From positions 96,026 through 160,025 of the forward strand of contig NZ_WNZW01000010.1 of assembly GCF_009725165.1 (NCBI RefSeq): a DNA stretch of 64,000 bases, given 5' to 3'. Shown here piece after piece: positions 45,137-54,733 of this stretch. A program made the translations under genes and the position numbers. How positions within the stretch are numbered: the stretch's first letter is position 1; each line of letters opens with the position of its first letter. The DNA is from Paenibacillus woosongensis (GTDB lineage Bacteria; Bacillota; Bacilli; Paenibacillales; Paenibacillaceae). Under the pieces are notes generated by a model, which did not search any database, was not told where the DNA came from, and was given only the letters and a program-made list of their open reading frames with translations.

Positions 45137-46159
45137 ATGAAATTGCTTGTTACAGGCGGTGCCGGATTTATCGGTAGCAACTTTGTACTATATATGCTTC
45201 AGCAGCATCCAGAATACAAGATTGTAAACGTGGACTCGCTGACTTATGCGGGTAATTTGGAAAATCTGAAATCGGTGGAGAGCAACCCGAACCATACATT
45301 TATTAAAGCTGATATTACGGATGCCAAGACCATGGATGAGCTCGTAAGTCAAGGTATTGACGTTATTGTGAATTTTGCAGCCGAATCACACGTGGATCGA
45401 AGTATTCTTGAACCGGACATTTTCGTAAAGACGAATGTGCTGGGGACCCAAGTGTTGTTGGATGCCGCCCGTAAGTATGAGATTTCAAAGTTTGTTCAAG
45501 TCTCTACAGATGAAGTGTACGGTACCCTTGGAGATACGGGATTTTTCACGGAGAAGACACCGCTTGAACCTAACAGTCCTTACTCTTCAAGTAAAGCAGG
45601 GGGGGACTTGCTTGTTCGTGCTTATCATGAGACATTTGGCCTTCCTGTTAATATAACACGTTGCTCTAACAACTACGGACCTTATCAATTTCCGGAAAAG
45701 CTTATTCCGCTGATGATCTCCAAAGCCTTGGCGGATGAATCGCTCCCGATTTATGGCGACGGATTGAATGTTCGGGACTGGTTATACGTTGAAGATCACT
45801 GCAGCGCTATTGACCTTGTGATTCATAAGGGGAAAAATGGCGAGGTTTACAATGTTGGTGGTCATAATGAGCGAACCAATATACAAATTGTTAAGACTAT
45901 TTTAGAGCAATTGGGTAAGCCGGAGTCACTCATGACATTCGTTAAAGACCGTCCAGGACATGATCGCCGCTATGGTATTGACCCTACTAAGATTATGAGC
46001 GAGCTTGGTTGGAAGCCGAAACATAACTTTGAGACAGGAATTAAAGAGACGATTGCGTGGTACTTACAGAATAAAGAGTGGTGGACTCGTATTCAGTCAG
46101 GGGCATATCAGGAGTATTACGCTAAGCAATATGGCGAACGCCTCGGTGAGAAGGCATGA
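45137..46159 (+). CDS. rfbB: dTDP-glucose 4,6-dehydratase
   Basis: This 340-residue short-chain dehydrogenase-type enzyme has the NAD-binding GGAGFIGSNFV, the catalytic STDEVYG and YSSSKAGGD motifs and the AAESHVDRS loop of RmlB. It converts dTDP-glucose to the 4-keto-6-deoxy intermediate. AGGAGG lies before the ATG. It overlaps rfbD by four bases. Confidence 0.96.
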   Translation: MKLLVTGGAGFIGSNFVLYMLQQHPEYKIVNVDSLTYAGNLENLKSVESNPNHTFIKADITDAKTMDELVSQGIDVIVNFAAESHVDRSILEPDIFVKTNVLGTQVLLDAARKYEISKFVQVSTDEVYGTLGDTGFFTEKTPLEPNSPYSSSKAGGDLLVRAYHETFGLPVNITRCSNNYGPYQFPEKLIPLMISKALADESLPIYGDGLNVRDWLYVEDHCSAIDLVIHKGKNGEVYNVGGHNERTNIQIVKTILEQLGKPESLMTFVKDRPGHDRRYGIDPTKIMSELGWKPKHNFETGIKETIAWYLQNKEWWTRIQSGAYQEYYAKQYGERLGEKA

Positions 46160-47022
46160 AGGTACTGGTAACCGGAGCAGGGGGGCAACTGGGGAAAGAT
46201 GTTGTCACAGTGCTTCAAAATACGGGCCATGAAATCTTAGGATGTGATCGTCAGCAGCTGGACATAACAAATTTGGATCAGTGTTATTCTGTAGTGAACA
46301 CATTTCATCCAGATGCTATTATTCATTGCGCGGCGTATACAGCAGTAGATGCAGCTGAATCAGATGTTGAGGGCGCATACTTGGTTAATGCGGCAGGTAC
46401 CCGCAATTTGGTGCTGGCTGCAGAACAGATACAAGCAAAACTGGTATACATCAGTACAGATTATGTGTTCGACGGTAATGGGCAGCAGCCGTACCATGAA
46501 TATGACAATACTAATCCACAAAGCATTTATGGCAAGTCTAAGCGTGCAGGTGAAGTATTAACCCAATCCTTATCGTCTAAATATTTCATTGTGAGGACTT
46601 CATGGCTATACGGTGTGCATGGTAATAACTTTGTTAAAACTATGCTTCGATTAGCTCAGGAGAAGCCCTTGTTGAAAGTGGTAAACGATCAAAAAGGCTC
46701 TCCTACTTACACAGTGGATTTAGCTCGGTTTATAGGACAGCTTATTGAAACAGAGAATTATGGAGTATACCATGCATCCAACAGCGGGTCATGTACTTGG
46801 TATGAGTTCACACAAGCGATTATTGACGAAGCGGCTAAAATTTTGGGAATCAAAATAGAAGCACAATTAGAGCCATGTACAACGGCTGAATTTCCAAGGC
46901 CAGCTCCGCGTCCTAAAAATTCAGCCATGGAGCATATTTCCATACGAGTAAACGGATTTCAAGAAATCCGACCTTGGCGTGAAGGTCTGCAATCCTTTTT
47001 GCAAGAATTGTCCTTAAAATAG
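46156..47022 (+). CDS. rfbD: dTDP-4-dehydrorhamnose reductase
   Basis: This 288-residue protein begins MKVLVTGAGGQLGKDV. The STDYVFDG, YGKSKRAGE and VNDQKGSPTYT motifs are those of RmlD. It makes dTDP-L-rhamnose and ends the rhamnose-supply operon. A terminator follows. Confidence 0.95.
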   Translation: MKVLVTGAGGQLGKDVVTVLQNTGHEILGCDRQQLDITNLDQCYSVVNTFHPDAIIHCAAYTAVDAAESDVEGAYLVNAAGTRNLVLAAEQIQAKLVYISTDYVFDGNGQQPYHEYDNTNPQSIYGKSKRAGEVLTQSLSSKYFIVRTSWLYGVHGNNFVKTMLRLAQEKPLLKVVNDQKGSPTYTVDLARFIGQLIETENYGVYHASNSGSCTWYEFTQAIIDEAAKILGIKIEAQLEPCTTAEFPRPAPRPKNSAMEHISIRVNGFQEIRPWREGLQSFLQELSLK

Positions 47023-47050
47023 TCAACAGAGTCACAAGCGTGCTAAAAGG

Positions 47051-47087
47051 CTCCTGTTCTATACACATGGAATAGGAGTTTTTGTTT
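47051..47087 (+). terminator. Terminator after the rhamnose genes
   Basis: CTCCT-G-TTC pairs with GAA-T-AGGAG, followed by TTTTTGTTT. Confidence 0.75.
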
Positions 47088-47120
47088 ATAATGGATATAA
47101 AAATGTGGAGGAACTGTGGT

Positions 47121-48071
47121 GTGATTCCTAAAATCCAAGTTTTGTTGTCTACTTATAATGGCGAACAATTTCTTAAGGAACAATTAGAGAGCTTACTAGC
47201 ACAGCAGAATGTTGATTTAAACATACTTATTAGAGATGATGGTTCAAGAGATTCCACGGTAAGCATTATAGATGATTTTGTAAGGAAGTATCCTCAGGTT
47301 ATTCAATTGTATGTTGGTGAGAATAAAGGAGCAAAAGCAAGCTTTTTTGACTTATTAGAGAATATAGCAAAGCAACCTACTGATTTTGACTTTGTAGCTT
47401 TCTGTGATCAGGACGATGTGTGGATGGGGGAAAAGTTAATATCTGCCGTTAAAACTCTTCAGAACGATAAGAATCGTGATACTATCCCGTTAATGTATTG
47501 TTCAACAACTCAAATGGTACAAAGTGATTTGCGAAAGTTGGCTGTTTGGCCCAGGCCTCCCCGCCAGCCAATTGGTATTTATAATGCTTTAGTAGAGAAC
47601 ATCGCAGTCGGATGTACGACAGTTCTTAATAGAGAGGCCGTGAGTTTGCTTGCAGCCAATATGCCGAATAATATTACCGATGTAATCATGCATGATTGGT
47701 GGGCTTACATTTGCGTGTCTTCAAGTGGAAAAGTCGTATTTGATGAGAATCCCCATATTTTATACCGTCAGCATGCAAATAACGCCCTTGGAGGCGGGAC
47801 TGATCACTGGCTAATGAAATGGCTTAATCGACTCAAAAGATTTTCAAATGGTAAGAATCATTATATTATCAGCAATCAGGCCAGAGTATTTCTTGAGACT
47901 TTTCAAAGTAAGTTGCCTCCTGAGCAGATAAATATAATTAGACAATTGGCGGACGTGCCCCGAAAAAGAGTCCTCGAGCGTCTATTTTTCGCGTTACGTC
48001 AGCCCTTTTATCGCCAAAGTTCCACGGATAACCTGGTTTTGAAGGTTCTTATATTTCTCGGCAAGCTCTAA
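47121..48071 (+). CDS. Glycosyltransferase family 2 (rhamnosyltransferase-like)
   Basis: This 316-residue protein is read from GTG nine bases after GGAGGA; the frame is open further upstream into the terminator region but without a site. It has QVLLSTYNGEQFLKEQLESL, RDDGSRDST and FCDQDDVWMGEKL, typical of GT2 enzymes annotated as rhamnosyltransferases. The dTDP-rhamnose genes just upstream make rhamnose a likely donor. There are no strong membrane helices. It has its own terminator downstream. Confidence 0.88.
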   Translation: MIPKIQVLLSTYNGEQFLKEQLESLLAQQNVDLNILIRDDGSRDSTVSIIDDFVRKYPQVIQLYVGENKGAKASFFDLLENIAKQPTDFDFVAFCDQDDVWMGEKLISAVKTLQNDKNRDTIPLMYCSTTQMVQSDLRKLAVWPRPPRQPIGIYNALVENIAVGCTTVLNREAVSLLAANMPNNITDVIMHDWWAYICVSSSGKVVFDENPHILYRQHANNALGGGTDHWLMKWLNRLKRFSNGKNHYIISNQARVFLETFQSKLPPEQINIIRQLADVPRKRVLERLFFALRQPFYRQSSTDNLVLKVLIFLGKL

Positions 48072-48087
48072 ACTCTAAACCTCATCT

Positions 48088-48113
48088 GAACTCATCTTAG
48101 GATGGGTTCTTTT
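48088..48113 (+). terminator. Terminator after GT2 gene
   Basis: GAACTCATC-TTAG-GATGGGTTC followed by TTTT. Confidence 0.75.
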
Positions 48114-48190
48114 AGCCTTGGTAGATATTGTTAAGATGAAAAAACATTACCTTTATGATCTCTTAGTCCTATTATAATATTAAAATTTTA

Positions 48191-48260
48191 TATTCAACTA
48201 AGCCTTTAGTATGTATAATAAGATAAACGCCCATAACGTTAGGCGTAGTTTTGTTTATCT
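48191..48260 (+). promoter_or_regulatory. Promoter and 5' stem-loop of the SLH protein gene
   Basis: TATAAT at 48214-48219 with a weak -35 region near 48191-48198. The expected transcript begins near AGATAAAC (48221-48228), which pairs with GTTTATCT (48253-48260), with an inner GCC/GGC pair. A 5'-terminal stem like this can protect an mRNA. The ribosome site GGGGAGG follows the stem. Confidence 0.55.
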
Positions 48261-48283
48261 AATCACAGGGGAGGAAGAAAGAT

Positions 48284-51211
48284 TTGAAACAGCTTAGAAG
48301 AAAAAGCAACAAATTCCTGAGCCTGGTTCTCGGACTTTCATTGCTGGTTTCATCCGCAGTGGGATCGTTTGCTGCACCAGCACAGGCAAGCGCCGAGTCA
48401 GCAGCCAAGGCGAACAGCCTTCAGCAGCATTGGGCAGGAGCAGTCCTGAAAGAATGGCAGGACAAAGGATACATAAAGGGAGATGAGCAGGGCAACCTGC
48501 AGCCGGACGGGAAAGTAACCCGGGCTCAGCTGGCGGCATTGATCAACCGTTCATTTCAGCTGGAAGAGTCCAAGACGGTCTCTTACAGCGATGTTAAGGC
48601 AGAGGCTTGGTACTACAAGGATGTAGCCAAGGCAGCGGCCAAAGGTTACATGAAAGGTTATGAGGACGGAACCTTCAAGCCAGATGCTAAGGTTAGCCGA
48701 CAAGAGCTGGCGGTTATTTTAACGTCATTGCTTGGGCTTAAACCTTCCGATGCCACCAACTCCTTCAAAGATACGGCGAATAGCCCGGCTTGGAGCAAAG
48801 GGGCGATCGGCGCTGTAGCGAACAGCGGACTTATGAAGGGGAATGACGGAAAATTCAATCCTCTTGCACCGGCAACCCGTGCCGAGGTTGTAAGCGTGCT
48901 GGATCGTGCGTTGAAGCAATCCGCCGCTCAAACTATCGTAACCTACGATAAAGCGGGAAGCTATGGGCCAAGCGCTGGAACCGAAACCGTTAAAGGTTCA
49001 GTACATATTACCACCGCGGATGTAACTTTGAACAATTTGATCATTGAAGGCGATTTGCTGCTGGGCGAAGGCATTGGAGAAGGGGACGTTACCCTGAACA
49101 ATGTTACCGTCAAAGGTTCCGTGACCGTCGAGGGCGGCGGCAAGAATAGTATTCATGTCGTAGATTCCGTGCTGATTACGGTTATTGTCAATAAAAAAGA
49201 CGGAAGCGTCCGTATTGTTGCCGAAGGCAACAGCGTAGTGTCACAGGTTACCCTGCAATCGGGCGCTATTCTCGAAGAAGCGGGACTGAGCGGATCGGGA
49301 TTCCAGGATCTGATCCTCTCGGAGCAAATTCCGGCGGGAGCAGAAGTATCTCTCGCAGGTCAATTCGAGACAGTTGACGTGGTGGCGACTTCGCTAAATA
49401 TCAACTTGACCTCGGGCTCCATCGGTGAGCTGTCCATTGGCGATCAAGCGGCGGGCAACAATATCCAAATCGGTGCTTCGGCGCTCATTTCCTCGCTGAT
49501 CCTGAACGCAGCGACGAATGTGGGCGGACGAGGCTCGATCGGGCATGCTACAATCAATGCTCCCGGTTCAACCCTGGCACAGCGTCCGGGAATCATAAGC
49601 TACAATAACAATAGCTCCGCTAACATTGGCGGACAGTTATCCTCAGGCAGCACAGGGAATTCAAGTGGATCAGGTTCAAGTAACAGCGGCAATAACGGCG
49701 GCGGTTCGACTCAGCCTGAGCGCAATCATCTTATCGTAACGAACGGTAAAGTAAGCTTGAAGTTCATTAGTACAGTCTCTGGCCTGGAGCTTGCGGATTT
49801 GAATGTCGCTGCGACGGTTGCGGGGGATGCTGTCAGCTTGGAGAATGTTGCTTTCGATAGCTTGGCTAACGAGCTATCCTTTGATCCTTTATCGTTGGAA
49901 GAGCATTATGGCAAGCAATTGGTTGTAGAGGTAACTCCTCAAGAAGGAGTAACTAAATTTAGCGGGACATTAAGCGGAAGCGTGCGTCTTGAAGGCTTCG
50001 CCGGTACAATTGTTGATGTAGACGACCAGCCGGTGGCAGACATGACGATCAAATTCCGCAGAGGTCTTGCCAATACAAACGGCGCTGTAGCTGCTACAGT
50101 AGTTACCGATCAGAACGGACGGTATTTGGTCAACCTTCCTGCTGGCGTTTATACAGGTGAGTTGAACAAAGCTGGGTTTATTAAAGGATATGTTGTTGGA
50201 GTATCGGTTAGCGATACGTTCAACCAGAATGAGGATGCTACGGCAATTAAAGTGCCGGAATCTGGGGAGCTTCGCATTGTACTGACATGGGGCGAGAAGC
50301 CTCGGGATGAGGATTCCCACCTCATTGGCCCTACACCGGCCGGTGGCAATTTCCACACATGGTATGGAGACAAAGAACATCGCTTTAACGGCGAATTGTA
50401 TGCGGATCTGGATCATGATGATGTCGATTCCTATGGTCCAGAGACAACAACTATTCGCAAAAGAGTCGATGGGATTTACACATTCTACGTGCACAACTAT
50501 TCCCGAAACGGTTACGATGGCAAGGAAACCTTGCGCAAATCTACCGCGAAGGTAGAAGTTTACGATGCAACCGGCAATCCGCTGGCAACTTACCATATCC
50601 CTACGGGAGAAGGTACTGAGCTCTACTGGCATGTTTTCGATATGAAAATCGAAGGCACCAACATTGAGTTCATCGACAAAAACCTGCTTGTAGATACCGC
50701 CCCTAGCGGTTCTGTATCCGAGCCAAGCGCAGAATACGCGCTTCTGCAGCAGGAAAAGAATAAGCTGGCTTCAGTAACAACAGTTACTTATGATGTACAG
50801 TTGGATTCGGCATTGTCATTGACTGTTCCAGGGGAAGCTTTATTAGCAGACACGCAACTCAAAATCCTGAATGTGTCCCCGGTCTCCGTAACGGATGATG
50901 TCTACTTGGTGAAGAGCTTGGATGAAAGCGAGCTTCTCTTCGCTCAATACAACAATTCCGGCGAAACAGCAAGGTACAATGTCGAGGTCGAGTTAACCAG
51001 AGGAAGCCTTGCGATTACCGGATGGATTTCTGTTGCTGTGCCGACGTTGGATGTTTTGCTAAATGAAGCAAAAGATTCCGCAGAAGCTTTGGGCAGACCG
51101 GAACTTGCGGGCGAAATTCAAGCTGTTGAAGATGCGCTGGGCAACGGCGTCGACGAAATGGTCAAAATTGCGGCCCTGCAGTCTCTCCTCGATGCTCTAG
51201 CAAATCTGTAA
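48284..51211 (+). CDS. SLH-domain surface protein with carboxypeptidase-like and DUF2135-like regions
   Basis: This 975-residue protein starts at TTG after GGGGAGG. It has a signal peptide (about 1-36, ending AQASA) and three SLH repeats (about 45-205: ITRAQLAALINRSF-like VTRAQLAALIN, VSRQELAVILTSLL and ATRAEVVSVLDRAL), which bind pyruvylated wall polymer. A beta-repeat region rich in Gly and Asn follows (225-455), then a Ser/Gly/Asn linker (about 455-480), a domain with IVDVDDQPVADMTIKF (carboxypeptidase regulatory-like) and an ITWGEKPRDEDSHLIGP-type region (DUF2135/YfaP-like). The last 150 residues are helical or unknown. It is a good candidate acceptor for the glycan made by the locus. It is monocistronic. 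Confidence 0.9.
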   Translation: MKQLRRKSNKFLSLVLGLSLLVSSAVGSFAAPAQASAESAAKANSLQQHWAGAVLKEWQDKGYIKGDEQGNLQPDGKVTRAQLAALINRSFQLEESKTVSYSDVKAEAWYYKDVAKAAAKGYMKGYEDGTFKPDAKVSRQELAVILTSLLGLKPSDATNSFKDTANSPAWSKGAIGAVANSGLMKGNDGKFNPLAPATRAEVVSVLDRALKQSAAQTIVTYDKAGSYGPSAGTETVKGSVHITTADVTLNNLIIEGDLLLGEGIGEGDVTLNNVTVKGSVTVEGGGKNSIHVVDSVLITVIVNKKDGSVRIVAEGNSVVSQVTLQSGAILEEAGLSGSGFQDLILSEQIPAGAEVSLAGQFETVDVVATSLNINLTSGSIGELSIGDQAAGNNIQIGASALISSLILNAATNVGGRGSIGHATINAPGSTLAQRPGIISYNNNSSANIGGQLSSGSTGNSSGSGSSNSGNNGGGSTQPERNHLIVTNGKVSLKFISTVSGLELADLNVAATVAGDAVSLENVAFDSLANELSFDPLSLEEHYGKQLVVEVTPQEGVTKFSGTLSGSVRLEGFAGTIVDVDDQPVADMTIKFRRGLANTNGAVAATVVTDQNGRYLVNLPAGVYTGELNKAGFIKGYVVGVSVSDTFNQNEDATAIKVPESGELRIVLTWGEKPRDEDSHLIGPTPAGGNFHTWYGDKEHRFNGELYADLDHDDVDSYGPETTTIRKRVDGIYTFYVHNYSRNGYDGKETLRKSTAKVEVYDATGNPLATYHIPTGEGTELYWHVFDMKIEGTNIEFIDKNLLVDTAPSGSVSEPSAEYALLQQEKNKLASVTTVTYDVQLDSALSLTVPGEALLADTQLKILNVSPVSVTDDVYLVKSLDESELLFAQYNNSGETARYNVEVELTRGSLAITGWISVAVPTLDVLLNEAKDSAEALGRPELAGEIQAVEDALGNGVDEMVKIAALQSLLDALANL

Positions 51212-51228
51212 TTAGTCAATAAATTAGA

Positions 51229-51276
51229 AGAAGCGGCTTTCAACGGTGCAAACCTATGAAAAGGCCGCTTCTTTTT
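51229..51276 (+). terminator. Terminator after the SLH gene
   Basis: AGAAGCGGC pairs with GCCGCTTCT over a large loop, followed by TTTTT. Confidence 0.8.
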
Positions 51277-51353
51277 CCGTTTAATATAAAGTAACTCTAT
51301 CTATATGTTATAATGTCGATAGATTACTATTTTTGTCAGGGGCGCGTTTTATA

Positions 51354-52298
51354 ATGGACTTAAGCATCATCATCGTTAGTTACAATACCTGCCGCCTAAC
51401 GCTCGATTGCCTGCAATCGGTGTTCGACTCCAGGACGGCTTATCAATATGAAGTTTTTGTAGTCGATAACGCTTCTTCGGACGATTCCGTAGAGGCGATT
51501 TCACGCGAGTTCCCGCAGGTGATTCTTATCGCCAATGAGGAGAATACCGGCTTCGCCAAAGCGAACAATCAGGCGATGGAGATCGCTAACGGCCGCTATG
51601 TGCTGCTGCTTAATTCGGACACGATCATTCAGCCGGAGACGCTGCAAACGATGATATCCCTCATGGATGAGCGGTCTGATCTTGGCGCAGCAGGCTGCAA
51701 AATCATTCTTCCCGACGGCTCGCTGGACAAAGCCTGCCGCCGGGGGTTCCCTACGCCATCGGCCTCGTTCTATTATGCGTTTGGCTTCTCCAGACTGTTT
51801 CCCAATACGCCGCGCTTCAATCAATACCAGTTAGGTTATCTCGATCCGGACGAGGCTTATCCGGTCGACTGCCTGATGGGGGCCTTCATGCTCGTGCGGC
51901 GAGAGGTCATTCAGCAAATCGGCGGCCTGGACGAGACCTTTTTTATGTATGGCGAGGATGTCGACTGGTGCTACCGGATCAAGGAAGCGGGCTGGGGCAT
52001 TCAGTATGAGCCAGCTACATACATTGTTCACTATAAAGGAGCGAGCAGCCGCCGCAAGCCTTTTAAAATCATCTATGAATTCCACCGGGCGATGTGGGTA
52101 TTCCACCGCAAGCATTATAAGCGCCATTATTCGTGGCTGACCAATGCCATCATTTACTTGGGGATCGCAGTAAAATTCATGCTGTCCTTAGCCAGCAACA
52201 AATTGAAGCCGGGCAAGCCGGCAACTCGGCCGCTGCCTGCGTCAGCCTCAACTCAGATGACCCAAGGAACCGACAGTAACATGGAGGTGAGACGATGA
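51354..52298 (+). CDS. Glycosyltransferase family 2
   Basis: This 314-residue GT-A protein begins MDLSIIIVSYNTCRLTLDCLQS after CAGGGGCG. It has DNASSDDSVEAI, LLLNSDTIIQPETL, GAFMLVRREVIQQIGGLDETFFMYGEDVD in overlapping pieces (for example GAFMLVRREV and FMYGEDVDWCYRI) and a C-terminal hydrophobic helix. This is the rhamnosyltransferase-like GT2 group that transfers deoxy sugars in O-antigen and exopolysaccharide synthesis. A TATAAT lies 46 bases upstream. It overlaps the next gene by four bases. Confidence 0.9.
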   Translation: MDLSIIIVSYNTCRLTLDCLQSVFDSRTAYQYEVFVVDNASSDDSVEAISREFPQVILIANEENTGFAKANNQAMEIANGRYVLLLNSDTIIQPETLQTMISLMDERSDLGAAGCKIILPDGSLDKACRRGFPTPSASFYYAFGFSRLFPNTPRFNQYQLGYLDPDEAYPVDCLMGAFMLVRREVIQQIGGLDETFFMYGEDVDWCYRIKEAGWGIQYEPATYIVHYKGASSRRKPFKIIYEFHRAMWVFHRKHYKRHYSWLTNAIIYLGIAVKFMLSLASNKLKPGKPATRPLPASASTQMTQGTDSNMEVRR

Positions 52299-53701
52299 TC
52301 CGGAAAAATCAGCGTTTTCTGACCCAGCTGTATATTTTGGCTGATTTCATGTTCGTCCAGCTCGCTTTTCTATTGGCTTGGTGGGTGAAGTTCGAGAGCG
52401 GCATTATTCCTTACGAGCAGCCGCTGCCTATGGAGATTTATGCATTCTGGAGCCTGGTTTACGGCGCCGTAACCATCCTGGTGGGCATCCTAATTTCCTT
52501 TTATTCGCCCAAACGCAAGAAACGGTTCGCCGATGAAGTGCTGAAGATCATTCAAGTGCATTTCACAAGCCTCGTTATCCTGCTCAGCTTGATGTTCTTC
52601 GTGAAGCAGGTCGACATTTCAAGGTACTATCTGGCAATTTATATGGGCTTTAATCTGCTGTTTATTATGCTATACCGTTATTTTCTAAAAAGATCGCTAA
52701 AACAGCTCCGCCGCAAGGGCTATAACAAGCAGTTCGTGCTCATTATCGGAGCGGGCTCGCTCGGCCGCAAATTCCATGACAACTTGAAGTTGTATCCGGA
52801 GCTCGGTTACGAAATCATCGGATTTCTTGACGACTATCAGCAGTGGCATCCCAATGAAAAGGGCAAATACAGCCCAATTCTCGGAACAGTCGATCAACTC
52901 GTAGAAATTCTGGAAAGCAAGCTCGTTGATGAAGTGGTGCTGGCTCTGCCGCTGGACGCGCATTCCAAATACGCGAGAATCATAGCCGCTTGCGAGAAGG
53001 CCGGCGTACGGGCGCTGATTATCCCCGACTTTTTTGACTATTTGCCGGCAAGGCCGTATTTCGACAATTTCGCGGGCATGCCGATGATCAACGTGCGCGA
53101 CATCCCGCTTGATATGGCGGGGAACCGTCTAGTGAAGCGGGCCTTTGACATCGTATTTTCCATAGCGGCTATTATTATAACCTTGCCCGTGATGCTCTTC
53201 GTCGTGATCGGAATCAAGCTAACTTCGCCGGGCCCGGTTATTTTCAAACAAGAACGAGTCGGGCTGAATCGCCGGACCTTCCAAATGTATAAGTTCCGTT
53301 CGATGAACGTGCTGCCCGAAGGGGCCGTTGACACGGGCTGGACGACGGAGAACGATCCGCGGCGGACGAAGTTCGGGGCATTTATCCGCAAGACGAGTAT
53401 CGACGAGCTGCCGCAGTTCTTCAACGTGCTTGCGGGGCATATGAGCGTCGTAGGACCCCGTCCGGAGCGGCCTTACTTTGTGGAGCAGTTCCGGGAGGAA
53501 GTGCCGAAATACATGGTGAAGCACCATGTCCGCCCGGGCATTACCGGTTGGGCGCAAACGCATGGGCTGCGCGGGGACACATCGATAGAAGAGCGGATTC
53601 AGCATGATATTTTCTATATCGAAAATTGGTCGATGCTGCTGGATATCAAAATCATTCTGCGGACGATCATTCACGGCTTCGTGAACAAAAATGCTTACTA
53701 G
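52295..53701 (+). CDS. Undecaprenyl-phosphate sugar phosphotransferase (WcaJ/WbaP family)
   Basis: This 468-residue protein has four N-terminal helices, a Rossmann-like central domain (VLIIGAGSLGRKFHDNL) and a C-terminal catalytic domain with the conserved KRAFDIVFSIAAII helix, SPGPVIFKQERVG, YKFRSM and the DELPQFFNVLAGHMSVVGPRPE core (seen in parts). It starts glycan assembly by putting a sugar-1-phosphate (glucose or galactose) on undecaprenyl phosphate. In S-layer glycan loci this is the WsaP/WsfP role. It is coupled to the GT2 before it. Confidence 0.95.
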   Translation: MIRKNQRFLTQLYILADFMFVQLAFLLAWWVKFESGIIPYEQPLPMEIYAFWSLVYGAVTILVGILISFYSPKRKKRFADEVLKIIQVHFTSLVILLSLMFFVKQVDISRYYLAIYMGFNLLFIMLYRYFLKRSLKQLRRKGYNKQFVLIIGAGSLGRKFHDNLKLYPELGYEIIGFLDDYQQWHPNEKGKYSPILGTVDQLVEILESKLVDEVVLALPLDAHSKYARIIAACEKAGVRALIIPDFFDYLPARPYFDNFAGMPMINVRDIPLDMAGNRLVKRAFDIVFSIAAIIITLPVMLFVVIGIKLTSPGPVIFKQERVGLNRRTFQMYKFRSMNVLPEGAVDTGWTTENDPRRTKFGAFIRKTSIDELPQFFNVLAGHMSVVGPRPERPYFVEQFREEVPKYMVKHHVRPGITGWAQTHGLRGDTSIEERIQHDIFYIENWSMLLDIKIILRTIIHGFVNKNAY

Positions 53702-53736
53702 ACCAAACTTCGTGAACCAAAGGATGTTGTTAGACG

Positions 53737-54594
53737 ATGAGAAACAAGCTGTTATATAGTCTGCTGGTCGTCTGTGCGCTAGGAATCGTGCTGCTTGCGA
53801 TATGGCAGCGGCCGGCAGAGCCATCATTCACCGGCTTCAAAGCTCACCGCATCATCGCCCATGCCATGGGCGGCATTGAAGACATGACCTACACGAATAC
53901 ACGAGACGCTTTTATAGCCAACTACGAGAAGGGTACCCGGGTGTTTGAAGTGGACCTGCTGCTGAGCAAGGATGATCAGTTGATTGCTCGTCATGAATGG
54001 GGACAATTTTTCACGAACATGCTCCGTCAGCAGGACGGGATCAGCGAGGAGCGGTCCGGGGCTGTTTGGTCGGCAGAGGAATTCAAACAGGCCAAAGTCG
54101 ACGGAAGATACGAGCCGTTATTTTGGGACGATATCGTAGAACTGCTGGCCGAATATCCGGATATCTATATTGTGACAGATACGAAGCAGATTAAGCCTGA
54201 GGAAATCGACAGTATTTTTGCCAAAATCGTTGACAGTACGAAGCGCAAGGATCCGAACTTGTTGGAGCGCATCGTGCCGCAAATCTACAACCAGCCGATG
54301 CTGGGGCAGATCAAGCAATATTATCCTTTTGATTCCGTGATCTATACGCTCTATCAATCGCAGGACAGTGACCGGCAGGTGGTCAATTTTGCTAGGAGCA
54401 ACGGAATCGCCGCAGTGACCGTGTCTGAGGGGCGTGTTAACGAGCAGTTGGTTAAATCCTTGAAGCGGGCTGGAATACCGACTTATGTCCATACAATCAA
54501 TGATATGAAGCTGGTGTCCGACTATAAAAAAATGGGCGTCTATGGCTTCTACAGCGATTTTCTGGCTGGGGACCAAGCGGATTCTGCCTCATGA
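53737..54594 (+). CDS. Membrane-anchored glycerophosphodiester phosphodiesterase-like protein
   Basis: This 285-residue protein has one N-terminal helix (about 5-22) and a GDPD-like TIM barrel: IIAHAMGGIEDMTYTNTRDAF, FEVDLLLSKDDQLIARHEW and IYIVTDTKQ. It would act outside the membrane on glycerophosphodiesters, phospholipid head groups or teichoic acid units. The two catalytic His and the acidic pair appear present. It lies 35 bases after the phosphotransferase and may be in the same operon. Confidence 0.8.
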   Translation: MRNKLLYSLLVVCALGIVLLAIWQRPAEPSFTGFKAHRIIAHAMGGIEDMTYTNTRDAFIANYEKGTRVFEVDLLLSKDDQLIARHEWGQFFTNMLRQQDGISEERSGAVWSAEEFKQAKVDGRYEPLFWDDIVELLAEYPDIYIVTDTKQIKPEEIDSIFAKIVDSTKRKDPNLLERIVPQIYNQPMLGQIKQYYPFDSVIYTLYQSQDSDRQVVNFARSNGIAAVTVSEGRVNEQLVKSLKRAGIPTYVHTINDMKLVSDYKKMGVYGFYSDFLAGDQADSAS

Positions 54595-54617
54595 TCTGTT
54601 CCCCTTTCATGCGAACA

Positions 54618-54646
54618 TTGACACGGTATCCTTCGTCACTTAGACT
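54618..54646 (+). promoter_or_regulatory. Promoter of pcrB-pcrA-ligA
   Basis: TTGACA, 17 bases, TAGACT: a good sigma-A-type promoter that would start near 54653, about 55 bases before a terminator-like hairpin. Confidence 0.6.
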
Positions 54647-54707
54647 AGGAATGAAACGACTATATTGCGATGGAACAGGCATCATGAATAATGGGAATTT
54701 AAGGTGG

Positions 54708-54733
54708 CGGGGCGTGTGGCAGGCCCCGTTTTT
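54708..54733 (+). terminator. Terminator-like hairpin in the pcrB leader
   Basis: CGGGGC pairs with GCCCCG over a nine-base loop, followed by TTTTT. It is only 24 bases before the pcrB TTG. It could end the upstream operon or attenuate transcription from the promoter at 54618. Confidence 0.65.
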
